A stretch of 12,728 bases of DNA from Acidobacteriota bacterium (lineage in GTDB: Bacteria > Acidobacteriota > Terriglobia > UBA7540): positions 1 to 12,728 of the forward strand of contig JAJYHU010000024.1 of assembly GCA_021784615.1 (NCBI GenBank), given 5' to 3'. Positions 1 through 6,908 of this stretch are shown here, one piece after another (position 1 is the first letter of the stretch; each line of letters starts with the position of its first letter). The position numbers were made by a program, and so were the translations under genes. Below the pieces are notes generated by a model that was given only the letters and a program-made list of their open reading frames with translations, made no database searches and had not been told where the DNA came from.

Positions 1-256
1 CTTCCCGCGGGGTTCCTCGAATAACTTCCGCCCCGAAGCGCGCGATGTCATAACGGCTGGTGATACTGGTGGCCATCTCCACAAAACAGCAGGAAAGTCC
101 GAAGGCGAACGGCCAAATCGAATTTTTCCGCCCCCAAGCGACAAGGTCCTGAAGGCGCGACAGGATCACGTTCTTCCGGATCTGCTCGTCAAAAGGGGTA
201 GGCGCCGCATCCACGAGCGGCATGCCCAGTTGCGGCTTGGTAAGAGACCACTTCAT
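1..256 (-). CDS. nuoB: NADH-quinone oxidoreductase subunit B (NuoB), 3'-truncated by window edge
   Basis: NuoB is the peripheral-arm subunit of respiratory complex I that holds the terminal [4Fe-4S] cluster N2 and passes electrons to quinone at the membrane interface. The 85 visible codons start at ATG 256, with an AGGA-type ribosome binding site a few bases upstream (GGGAGCAGGAAAT before the ATG). The diagnostic stretch is seen directly: WPFAFGLSCCFVEM with the adjacent cysteine pair at residues 56-57, which supplies two of the N2 ligands, followed by SRYDIARFGAEVIRGTPRE. The remaining ligands and the C-terminus lie beyond base 1. The first 40 residues are a variable N-terminal extension, as is usual in NuoB. 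The gene follows nuoA by 27 bases in the same direction, so it is the second gene of a nuo operon continuing to the left. The family call is firm; only the length is unknown. Confidence 0.95.
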   Translation of the reverse strand, partial: MKWSLTKPQLGMPLVDAAPTPFDEQIRKNVILSRLQDLVAWGRKNSIWPFAFGLSCCFVEMATSITSRYDIARFGAEVIRGTPRE

Positions 257-283
257 ATTTCCTGCTCCCAATGCGTCCGCAAA

Positions 284-658
284 CTAAGACCTCTCTCCCC
301 GTTGTTTGGGGCTCCAATCGAGAGCCCCCAAGCGCCAGAGATACACCAGCGTCGCCACTAAAATTGCGGTGAAAATCAGAATCTCAATGTAACCGGCCCA
401 GCCGACTTCCCGGACGGCGACAGCCCAGGAAAAAATGAAGACTGCTTCCAGATCGAAAATGACAAAAAACATCGCGGTCAGATAGAACTTGACGGAGAAA
501 CGGACGTTCGCCGACCCCTCAGAAACAATACCGCTTTCATAGGGAGACCCCGTGGCATGTTCATTGTGCCGCTGACCCAAAACATGGGATAAAAGGAGCA
601 TCCCCACGGGGATGATCAGGACAATGACAAAAAATACGACGAACGGCCAAAGAACCAT
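284..658 (-). CDS. nuoA: NADH-quinone oxidoreductase subunit A (NuoA)
   Basis: NuoA is a small membrane subunit of complex I (ND3 homologue) that sits near the quinone site. The 124-residue length is normal for the family. Three hydrophobic segments are visible at about residues 3-27, 58-82 and 89-111. Between the first two lies the conserved loop SPYESGIVSEGSANVRFSVK, followed by the signature KFYLTAMFFVIFDLEAVF with the acidic DLE inside the second membrane segment. The C-terminal LVYLWRLGALDWSPKQR closely matches the family ending. The start at ATG 658 has only a weak Shine-Dalgarno match (CTGGCA just upstream), which is notable next to the good site of nuoB and may fit a regulated leader. 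It is the first gene of the nuo operon; transcription probably begins in the intergenic region upstream near base 919. Confidence 0.96.
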   Translation of the reverse strand: MVLWPFVVFFVIVLIIPVGMLLLSHVLGQRHNEHATGSPYESGIVSEGSANVRFSVKFYLTAMFFVIFDLEAVFIFSWAVAVREVGWAGYIEILIFTAILVATLVYLWRLGALDWSPKQRGERS

Positions 659-725
659 TGCCAGTCAACTTTCTGTATTCATTAGCTACCGTATCGGAAA
701 TTCAAGCACGCGGGAGGTGCAGACT

Positions 726-900
726 CTTTCAGCAAGTGACGTGGCGTTGAACCACGACCAGTTGAAAGGACCGGAAGCTTAAGTCTTCAGAGCCTCGATG
801 TTGTCTTTCCTTAACATACGCGCTTGCCCGGCACCGTTATCTGAAACTCCACATTCGATCCCGGCCGGCCTCGAACACTTCTTATGATGGCCCGGATAAC
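726..900 (-). promoter_or_regulatory. candidate structured 5' leader RNA of the nuo operon
   Basis: A succession of perfect or nearly perfect inverted repeats lies between the predicted promoter and nuoA. GTTATC (836-841) pairs with GATAAC (895-900) and encloses TTCGA (854-858) with TCGAA (871-875). ATGTT (798-802) pairs with AACAT (813-817). GAAG (774-777) pairs with CTTC (785-788). A two-tier hairpin is formed by CTTTCAGC (726-733) with GTTGAAAG (761-768, one G-U pair), enclosing CGTGG (740-744) with CCACG (752-756). All would be transcribed in a leader of about 260 nt starting near base 919. I do not recognise a known riboswitch class (no B12 box, for example). That it acts in regulation is inference; the pairings are seen. 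Confidence 0.35.
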
Positions 901-913
901 CCTAATACAAATA

Positions 914-970
914 ATTAAACCGGCGATTATATCACAATCCTTGCTTAACGGTATACTTATGATTAAACCG
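914..970. repeat. 9-base direct repeat ATTAAACCG flanking the nuo promoter
   Basis: ATTAAACCG occurs at 914-922 and again at 962-970, 48 bases apart start to start. On the minus strand these are CGGTTTAAT copies, one near the predicted transcription start and one about 45-50 bases upstream of it. The spacing is roughly four to five helical turns, so a regulator binding both copies is possible, but the A+T-rich context raises the chance of coincidence. Confidence 0.3.
926..934 (-). promoter_or_regulatory. extended -10 promoter element for the nuo operon
   Basis: On the minus strand the sequence reads TGATATAAT, an exact TGN plus TATAAT extended -10 element, inside an A+T-rich block. No good -35 hexamer lies 16-18 bases upstream, which is acceptable for extended -10 promoters. 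Transcription would start near base 919 and run toward nuoA, giving a leader of about 260 nt. A second unseen promoter nearer nuoA is possible. Confidence 0.5.
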
Positions 971-981
971 AAAATTAAATC

Positions 982-1021
982 CTGAGGAAAATGCGCCGTC
1001 CAGCCCCGCTTGGGGCCTCAG
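982..1021 (-). terminator. possible terminator hairpin after hemG
   Basis: GCCCC (1003-1007) and GGGGC (1012-1016) form a short GC-rich stem with a 4-base loop. A perfect outer pair, CTGAGG (982-987) and CCTCAG (1016-1021), overlaps its edge. Read on the minus strand, the GC stem is followed about 11 bases later by TTTT. It lies about 65 bases after the hemG stop and just before the nuo promoter, where a terminator is expected. There is no direct U-run after the stem, so intrinsic termination is uncertain. Confidence 0.3.
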
Positions 1022-1084
1022 ACTTCGCGCCGGAGAACGTTCTTCTGTCCGCATCACGTATTCGTTCGCGCCCAGGGAAGGCAC

Positions 1085-2530
1085 TCACATCTCGAGGACT
1101 TGTTTAACGGCATTCCTCGCCGTGCGGATGCAATCCGATAAACCAATTCCAGAATAGGCGTTGCCGGCCGGGAACAATCTTGGGAATCCTCCCAACTGGC
1201 CCATAATTCGGTCGACTCTATCTTGATGTCCGACAGTGTATTGGGCCATGGCGGAAGGCCACCGCGAAATCCGCCAGAACAAAGGTTCATCATGCAAAAT
1301 CAAAATGGAGCAAAGTTCCCGCCACACGCTCTTGAGAATTTCCTCGTCAGAATGCTGAAGCACTTCGGGATCGCGCGCCCCCCCAAGAAAGCAGCGGAGC
1401 ATGGCTTTGCCCTCCGGAACCCGGTCGCGAAATTTCCTGTGCACGAAGGTGCAGGCAAGCAGTTGCCGATTCTCTTTCTTGGGAACCAGAAAACCAAATC
1501 CCGGCGGCAATTCCGCTACGCCTGGGTCAAAGCCCAGAGTGACGGTCACGGCGGAACTGTAAGGGATGGCGTCGAAAGATTTCGCAAGCCCCGGATGGAG
1601 GGTCGGCAAGAATTTGGCGCATTCATGAGCCGGCAGGGCAAGCACAACGGCATCAACGTCGTAGTTTACGCTCCCCTCGCAACTAATCCGGTAAGGCCCT
1701 CTCCAGTTGGAGCTTACCCGTTCGATTCCGATGACCCGCCGGCCAAGATGCACACGGGCGGGGTCCAGCCGCCCCTCGATCGCCGTGATCAGCTGGCCGA
1801 GCCCGCCCTTCAGGGTCATAAAGAGCGACTTGATCTCCGGCTTGGCGGGAGCCTTTGAACCTTTTGAAACCCGGCTCCGCGTCCGGCCGGCGCCGATGCC
1901 GGCTCGAACAAGACTGCCATAGACCCGTTCCATTTCCACAAATCTTGGAAGAACCGAAGTCACGCTCAGGGACGCTGAATCCCCGCCGTAGACGCCCGCA
2001 AGCAGAGGTTCGACGATGTTGTCGAGCATCGCGCTTCCGAAATGCCGGCGCACGAAACTTGCTACTGACTCGTCAGCCTTTCCGGGCGCTCTGGGTTTAG
2101 AGAACCACTCGGCAAGGATCCCGACTTTGCTTCCGAACGGAAGCAGCGCCGAATTCATAAGAGGCCACATGTGTGTTGGGACCAACATCATGAGGCCATT
2201 CGGCAACGGCTCCAACTTGCCCTTGTGAAGAATGTAAGTTCTCCGGCCGGTATCGTTTGAGCCCATCAGCGAATCGCCCAAACCAAGCTCCCGGCACAGT
2301 TCCGCCGCTTCCGGCTTTTCGGAGATGAAACTGTCTGGGCCTCCCTCGACGATAAATCCGTCAACATGCTCAGTCTGGATAACGCCGCCCAGCCGCTGGC
2401 TGCCCTCAATCAGGAACTCTTCGATAGGAGCGCCCGCTTCCCGCGCCCGGGCAAGCGCATACGCGGCCGTAAGGCCCGAAATCCCGCCACCCAATATCGC
2501 GACTCGGCGTATCGAAAGCGAGTAGCTCAC
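1085..2530 (-). CDS. hemG: FAD-dependent protoporphyrinogen/coproporphyrinogen III oxidase (HemG/HemY/CgoX type)
   Basis: This flavoenzyme removes six electrons from the porphyrinogen ring late in heme synthesis, using oxygen. The 481-residue protein opens with the dinucleotide-binding loop RRVAILGGGISGL (glycines 14-16 and 19), the acidic ribose-binding residue E42 in FLIEGSQRLGG, and VEGGPDSFISEKPEA, a hallmark of the oxygen-dependent HemY family. LPNGLMMLVPT and RWPSAMAQYTVGH are further family blocks, and the second FAD contact GNAYSGIGLSDCIRTA lies at about 456-471. Length is normal. The start is GTG 2530, whose GTGA overlaps the hemH stop, implying translational coupling. Because it is the last gene of an order matching B. 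subtilis hemEHY, its true substrate may be coproporphyrinogen III (CgoX) rather than protoporphyrinogen IX; sequence alone does not decide. The family is not in doubt. Confidence 0.93.
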   Translation of the reverse strand: MSYSLSIRRVAILGGGISGLTAAYALARAREAGAPIEEFLIEGSQRLGGVIQTEHVDGFIVEGGPDSFISEKPEAAELCRELGLGDSLMGSNDTGRRTYILHKGKLEPLPNGLMMLVPTHMWPLMNSALLPFGSKVGILAEWFSKPRAPGKADESVASFVRRHFGSAMLDNIVEPLLAGVYGGDSASLSVTSVLPRFVEMERVYGSLVRAGIGAGRTRSRVSKGSKAPAKPEIKSLFMTLKGGLGQLITAIEGRLDPARVHLGRRVIGIERVSSNWRGPYRISCEGSVNYDVDAVVLALPAHECAKFLPTLHPGLAKSFDAIPYSSAVTVTLGFDPGVAELPPGFGFLVPKKENRQLLACTFVHRKFRDRVPEGKAMLRCFLGGARDPEVLQHSDEEILKSVWRELCSILILHDEPLFWRISRWPSAMAQYTVGHQDRVDRIMGQLGGFPRLFPAGNAYSGIGLSDCIRTARNAVKQVLEM

Positions 2531-3513
2531 TGAGACCTTCCAACCGGGAGAGATGCGCCGGCCCGGCTTGACACAATCGAGGCCAGAGCCTGCGTAAGAA
2601 GAGGACTATCGTTGAGCGACTCTGACCGGGAGACAGAAACGCCCTTTTTCATTCCGTACTCCCGAAAAACGAGGTCAATATCATAAAGCACTTCCACATG
2701 GTCTGAGACAAAGCCGACAGGCACCAGCAGAACGTGGCCGCACCCTCGCGCTGCGATGGCGTCAATGCGCGATTCGACGGTGGGGCCGATCCAGGGATCG
2801 GGCGTCATCCCCTGGCTCTGAAAAGCCACTTCGTAATCGGTCAAGCCCATCGATTCGGCGACCAAGCGGGCGGTCTCTTTCACCTGGCGCTCGTACGAAT
2901 CGCCCTCATCGATGGTCTTTTGAGGAACACTGTGTGCCGTGAAAACAACGGGAACAGCGGCGCCAGCTTCAGCTTCAATTCGGGCCAGGGCTGCGGCGGC
3001 TTTTTCGCGGAAGGCGGCGATCAGGCCGGGATGATCGTACCAGCTCTCGACAAAATCCACGTTGAGCGCGGGCGCGACCTTTTCCACCGCCTTCGACAAG
3101 TAAGTTTTGTAAAGGCCAATGCTGGTGCGGGAATTCTGGGGTGCCAGGCACAGTGCCACGACACGCGGCACTTGAAGCTTACTCAAGCCGCGGACAGCTT
3201 CTTCGATGTAAGGCTTCCAGTTTCGCATCCCGATCGAGACGGGGCGGTCCAGAACTTTGGCCAACGCCTCGCCCTGACGTGTCGTGATTTCGAGAAGCGG
3301 CGAGCCGCCTCCGATCAAGGCGTAGCGGTTAATGATCTCCTCCACGGCGCGTGCCGGCAACGGACGTCCGCCGCGCACGTTCATCAGAAACTCAGGAATG
3401 TCTCCCAGCCGGTCCGGAGCGCCATGCGCCAGCAAGAGGACCCCCCAGTCCGAACGATTTGCTGGTGTTTGACTTTCTGTTGTCACTGTGTCCCGATTCT
3501 GCCGCTGCCCCAA
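2527..3513 (-). CDS. hemH: ferrochelatase (HemH/CpfC)
   Basis: Ferrochelatase inserts Fe(II) into a porphyrin (protoporphyrin IX, or coproporphyrin III in CpfC enzymes). The protein is about 320 residues, normal for the family. With numbering from TTG 3513, the metal-site histidine is H194 in FTAHSVPQ, and the catalytic acid is E274 in VPVGFVSDHVEVLYDID; the 80-residue interval fits B. subtilis H183 and E264. FQSQGMTPDPWIGPTVE is the family's third block, and RYALIGGGSPL resembles the B. subtilis form. The start is uncertain: TTG 3513 and GTG 3486 are both in frame and neither has a strong ribosome binding site; the family domain begins at about residue 23, so GTG 3486 is equally plausible. 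It lies 27 bases after the hemD-hemE stop and overlaps hemG by 4 bases. The usual Tyr of the B. subtilis N-terminal AYGTP block is His here (LLLAHGAP). Confidence 0.94.
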   Translation of the reverse strand: MGQRQNRDTVTTESQTPANRSDWGVLLLAHGAPDRLGDIPEFLMNVRGGRPLPARAVEEIINRYALIGGGSPLLEITTRQGEALAKVLDRPVSIGMRNWKPYIEEAVRGLSKLQVPRVVALCLAPQNSRTSIGLYKTYLSKAVEKVAPALNVDFVESWYDHPGLIAAFREKAAAALARIEAEAGAAVPVVFTAHSVPQKTIDEGDSYERQVKETARLVAESMGLTDYEVAFQSQGMTPDPWIGPTVESRIDAIAARGCGHVLLVPVGFVSDHVEVLYDIDLVFREYGMKKGVSVSRSESLNDSPLLTQALASIVSSRAGASLPVGRSQ

Positions 3514-3540
3514 AACCTGGGCGCCGCCGTCCCTTTACCG

Positions 3541-5520
3541 TTAATGCGCGCTCATCTCATGCACCATTTTAACCAAGGCAATTGCGTTTTCCTCTGGAGC
3601 GTCCGGCAGGATGCCATGGCCCAAATTGAAAATGTGGCCTGGCCGGCCGGCCGCCTGATCCAAAATTCTCTGGACGCGTTGCCGAATGAACGGCAAGTCC
3701 GCGGAGAGCACCATGGGATCCAGATTCCCCTGCACGCCCACGTGGTCTCCCAGCCGGTCCCAGGCCCGGCCCAACTCGACGTGAAAGTCGAGACCGATGA
3801 TGTCGCCTCCGGCGTCGCGCATGTCCTCCAGGAACATCCCCGTCCCTGTTCCAAAGTGGACGACGGGCGTGCCCGGCGTTATGCCCTGGATAAGAAGGCG
3901 GGTATAAGGCAAAACGAATCTGCGGTAATCTTCCGGGCCCAGGCACCCAACCCAGGTGTCAAAAATCTGCACCGCCTGAACCCCCGCGGCGATTTGGGCG
4001 TTGACGTACTTGGCAAGCTCGCGGGCTAGGCGCTCCATCAGCGCCGCCCAGGCCTTCTCGTCCCGGTACATCAGGGTCTTGGTGTACCGGAAAGTCTTGG
4101 AGGCTCCGCCCTCGATCATGTAGGAAGCCACCGTAAAGGGCGCGCCGGCAAAGCCGATCAGCGGCATTCCGCCGGGCAGCGCGGCGCGCGTCCGCCGGAT
4201 AGCCTCATAGAGATAGCCGAGCGACTGGTCAGGTTCAATTTCCCGCAGTAAATCAACGTCTCCTGGCTTGCGAAGCGCCGGCCTGACGACGGGACCTTCG
4301 CCCTGGTCGTAGGTGAGCCCAAGGCCGAGAGGTTCGAGAATCAAAAGCAGATCCGCAAAGATGATCGCCGCGTCCACTCCCAGCTTGAGAGCCGCCGTCA
4401 CCGTCACTTCGGCAACCAGGTCCGGATTTTTGCAGAGTTCCAGAAAAGGAACACGCGCCCGCAGCTCGCGGTATTCCTTCATGTAGCGGCCGGCCTGGCG
4501 CATCAGCCAAATGGGCGTCGCGTCCGTGGGCTCGCGGCGGCAGGCCTTCATAAAGCGTGAATTCTTCCATACTTGTTCGGCGGATTCGGAACCCTGTCGA
4601 GAGACGGGTTCTAGAACCGCCGCCCGGCCCACAGAGTCCAAGCTGGCAGATCCCGCACTTCCGAAGTCTTTCCGGCTGAGCAGTTCGCCAGCCTTCCGTG
4701 CGGCCTCAAGCACCAGCGCCCCCATTTTGGGAGGAACAGACTCCACGTCAACGGAAATGCCATGGGCGAGAAGCGCCTCCGTGCAAGCGGGCCCTATGGA
4801 ACAGACAACCGAGCGGTGAAACGCTTCCATCAACGCGTCTTTGACGCCGTCTTCAGCGGCAACGCGGAGCACGTGGTTCAACTGAGCCCTGTTGGTGAAC
4901 AGCGCAACCCGGGCGCGCGCCTGGACAATGGCGCGGATGGTTTCCCGCAACGGGCCGAGATCTTCCGGAAGCGCCCAGCGGTACACGGGCACGCGCAAAA
5001 CTTCCGCGCCGCGCGACGCCAACTCTTCGAGGAAAGCCTCATTGGGTACGCCGTATTCTTGAACGGCCACCGTGCTGCCGCGCAAGGTGAAACTGCGCTG
5101 GTTCTCTTCGATCTCCTGAAGAATTTCCCGCCACGTGTTGGGTTCCGGAACAAGGATCGTCACCGGCACCCCGTAATCTCGCAAAGCCAGCGCAGTCTTC
5201 GGCCCGCGAGCCACAATCGTCGCCATCGAGAGCCCGTGAACAATCTCTTCCTGCGCGTAGCGCGATTTGAGCGCCTCCATCAGCGCCCGCGTGCCGACCC
5301 CGGTCATCAGGATGACGCCCTGGATTTTTCCGGCAAAAAGCCTGTCTGCAAACTCGAAGGCCGCCGGATTATCCTCCAGCGGAATCTCCCGCATGCTGGG
5401 CCCCACGCGCGGCACACCCCCGTAATTGGAGATCAGCTTGGCAATCTCCGCAGCTCTTCGGCTCTCAAAAGCTGCGACTTCCATGCCCTCAAAACCCGGT
5501 TTCTTGGGTGCCTTCGCCAT
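3541..5520 (-). CDS. hemE: fused uroporphyrinogen-III synthase (HemD) and uroporphyrinogen decarboxylase (HemE)
   Basis: Two consecutive heme-pathway enzymes lie in one 659-residue frame. Numbering is from ATG 5520; an in-frame TTG at 5535 would add five residues and has no better ribosome binding site. Residues about 13-275 resemble HemD: the opening VAAFESRRAAEIAKLI, then ILMTGVGTRALME and VALFTNRAQLNHVLRV, ending CSIGPACTEALLAHGISV, as expected for the two-lobed cyclase of hydroxymethylbilane. A low-complexity, Ser-rich linker (about 280-316) leads to a full HemE domain: PIWLMRQAGRYMKEYR (R341 and R345, equal to human R37 and R41), FADLL with catalytic D390 (human D86; the same 49-residue interval), GFAGAPFTVASYMIEG, and NLGHGI with H635. 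No stop or frameshift separates the halves. It follows the aminotransferase by about 50 bases and precedes hemH by 27, so it belongs to the hem operon. HemE is certain; HemD is strong despite the poor conservation of that family. Confidence 0.93.
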   Translation of the reverse strand: MAKAPKKPGFEGMEVAAFESRRAAEIAKLISNYGGVPRVGPSMREIPLEDNPAAFEFADRLFAGKIQGVILMTGVGTRALMEALKSRYAQEEIVHGLSMATIVARGPKTALALRDYGVPVTILVPEPNTWREILQEIEENQRSFTLRGSTVAVQEYGVPNEAFLEELASRGAEVLRVPVYRWALPEDLGPLRETIRAIVQARARVALFTNRAQLNHVLRVAAEDGVKDALMEAFHRSVVCSIGPACTEALLAHGISVDVESVPPKMGALVLEAARKAGELLSRKDFGSAGSASLDSVGRAAVLEPVSRQGSESAEQVWKNSRFMKACRREPTDATPIWLMRQAGRYMKEYRELRARVPFLELCKNPDLVAEVTVTAALKLGVDAAIIFADLLLILEPLGLGLTYDQGEGPVVRPALRKPGDVDLLREIEPDQSLGYLYEAIRRTRAALPGGMPLIGFAGAPFTVASYMIEGGASKTFRYTKTLMYRDEKAWAALMERLARELAKYVNAQIAAGVQAVQIFDTWVGCLGPEDYRRFVLPYTRLLIQGITPGTPVVHFGTGTGMFLEDMRDAGGDIIGLDFHVELGRAWDRLGDHVGVQGNLDPMVLSADLPFIRQRVQRILDQAAGRPGHIFNLGHGILPDAPEENAIALVKMVHEMSAH

Positions 5521-5570
5521 GGTAATGACTTTCAAACGCTCAACGCTCTTGAATTCGAACTCGTATCAGT

Positions 5571-6743
5571 CTAGCGAGTTTTTCCAACGCGCGCTAGAAT
5601 CCTTGCCATCCCCTCCTCAAGAATCTCCTCGCCGGTTAAAAGGCTGATCACCAGGTAGCCGTCCTCCGGGAAGTCGTAAAAATGACCGGGATGGACCAGC
5701 ACGCCTTCGTTTGCGAGGAGATCAACCGCCCAGTCCTCATCGCTGGCCGTCGCCGGAACTTTCAGTATCGCATACCAGCCCCCTTCAGTTTCAAGGCGGC
5801 TGAGGTTCGGACACGAACGGACGGCCTGATCAACCCGCCCCAGATTTCGCCGCAGGCGTTCCATGATTTTCGGTTGAGCGGCCTTGCTTCGCTCGAGAAG
5901 TTTCGGGAGCGCATGGGCCAGCGGCGCGCTTACGGAGAGGTAGGTGTCGGCGATAACTTCCAGACGTCCCAACGCGACGCCCAAAAGCTTAGGGGGCCCA
6001 TTCACGACCAGCCAGCCAAGCTTCATCTGGGGCAACGCTGAAATTTTCGATAGCCCGCTCAGCGTCAAAGTCAAAACGTCAGCAACAGCCGCATGAGAGG
6101 ACACCTGCCGGCCTCCGGGCTCGAAGGCATAATCCGCAAAGACTTCATCCGCAATCAAAGCGGCTTGGTTCTGCTGACAACACGCAACCATAAAGGCGAG
6201 TTCGCTTGATGCGATATACGATCCCGTCGGATTGTTAGGATGGACTACAACAATTGCCTTTGCGCCGGAACCCAGGAACTTTTCCGCGATCTCCGGGTCG
6301 ATAGACCACTTGCGATCGTATTGAAGCGGGTAGGAAACCACTTCCAGGTCGTTCAGTCCGGCCAGGAAGTCAAAAAGCGGGTAGCTGGGCTGCGGAAGGA
6401 GGACTTTATCGCCCGGATCCAGGAGCAGCCGAAAGGCGTACGAGTAAGCTTCACTGGTGCTGGTGGTCAGGAAAATCTGTTCCGGGTTTACCGAGGTCCC
6501 GCGCTCGGCGTAATAACCGCACACGGCCTCGCGCGCCCGGAGGAGCCCGCGAGGGTCAGGCTCATAGACGAGAGAGCGCGGATCATCGAATGCCTGGAGA
6601 ATTTCTTTCCCGGCTTCGAATCCGCAGCGCGTAGGGTTGGACTCGGTAAGGTCGAGGACAGCGAGGCCCTGCCTTCGGCGTTCTTCGATTTGCTGGCTGA
6701 GGCGGTTGGGAGCGAGAAGCCAGTCCGTGCGTGCTGCAAACAT
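5571..6743 (-). CDS. fold-type-I PLP-dependent aminotransferase, class I/II-like
   Basis: The 390-residue protein has the layout of aspartate-aminotransferase-fold enzymes. Visible are LDLTESNPTRCGF near the N-terminus, LTTSTSEAYSYAFRLLLDPGD (cofactor phosphate contact), HPNNPTG with N171, IADEVF with D199 that pairs with the pyridine nitrogen, and the PLP lysine K233 in LSGLSKISALPQMKLGW. Three classical positions differ: the Tyr of DEVY is F202, the phosphate-binding Arg of the G-x-R-x-G-W block is K241, and the C-terminal Arg that grips the substrate alpha-carboxylate appears to be V365 (GYLVISLLT). The cofactor site is therefore intact, but substrate binding may be unusual. The start at ATG 6743 has AAAGGA closely upstream. 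It is the first gene ahead of hemD-hemE, 50 bases away, so likely co-transcribed. It is not HemL-like. Substrate unknown. Confidence 0.85.
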   Translation of the reverse strand: MFAARTDWLLAPNRLSQQIEERRRQGLAVLDLTESNPTRCGFEAGKEILQAFDDPRSLVYEPDPRGLLRAREAVCGYYAERGTSVNPEQIFLTTSTSEAYSYAFRLLLDPGDKVLLPQPSYPLFDFLAGLNDLEVVSYPLQYDRKWSIDPEIAEKFLGSGAKAIVVVHPNNPTGSYIASSELAFMVACCQQNQAALIADEVFADYAFEPGGRQVSSHAAVADVLTLTLSGLSKISALPQMKLGWLVVNGPPKLLGVALGRLEVIADTYLSVSAPLAHALPKLLERSKAAQPKIMERLRRNLGRVDQAVRSCPNLSRLETEGGWYAILKVPATASDEDWAVDLLANEGVLVHPGHFYDFPEDGYLVISLLTGEEILEEGMARILARVGKTR

Positions 6744-6908
6744 AGGTCCTTTGCCATGTGCTCAACCGGCCTGAAGCAACCACCGGTTCGCTGTGCTGCC
6801 GAGCCCGCTCGAGACCGCGCCCCCTCCCGGCACATCGTAATTCGCAAGGCCGCATCGGGCCCTGCACCATCCGTTCCCCGGCTGAGTTCAGTTCGAAAAG
6901 GCGCCGGG

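Larger units (their letters stand above)
659..1084. other. 426-base non-coding region between the hem operon end and nuoA
   Basis: This stretch has no credible gene. Reading on the minus strand, the side next to hemG holds a GC hairpin (982-1021). Then comes an A+T-rich block (about 899-981) carrying a perfect extended -10 element and two copies of a 9-base direct repeat, then a series of inverted repeats (726-900) ahead of nuoA. The composition change from A+T-rich to mixed is plain by eye. The simplest reading is terminator, promoter and structured 5' leader, in that order, all serving minus-strand genes. Very short open frames occur in the leader (for example a 12-codon frame from the ATG at 819-817), but none has a ribosome binding site that convinces me. 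Confidence 0.7.

Noticed and set aside
740..756. A tRNA T-arm-like hairpin on the minus strand (5-base stem, 7-base loop TTCAACG).
   Set aside because: No matching acceptor stem or proper anticodon arm could be placed around it; the loop also breaks the T-loop consensus at its last position. Treated as part of the nuo leader structure.
2734..4029. A 431-codon plus-strand open frame opposite hemH and hemD-hemE.
   Set aside because: It is antisense to two clearly conserved enzyme genes and its translation shows no family motif; long antisense frames are common at high GC.
6764..6788. AACCGG/CCGGTT inverted repeat between the isomerase and aminotransferase genes as a terminator.
   Set aside because: The stem is only 6 bases with a 13-base loop and no T-run on either side; too weak to call.
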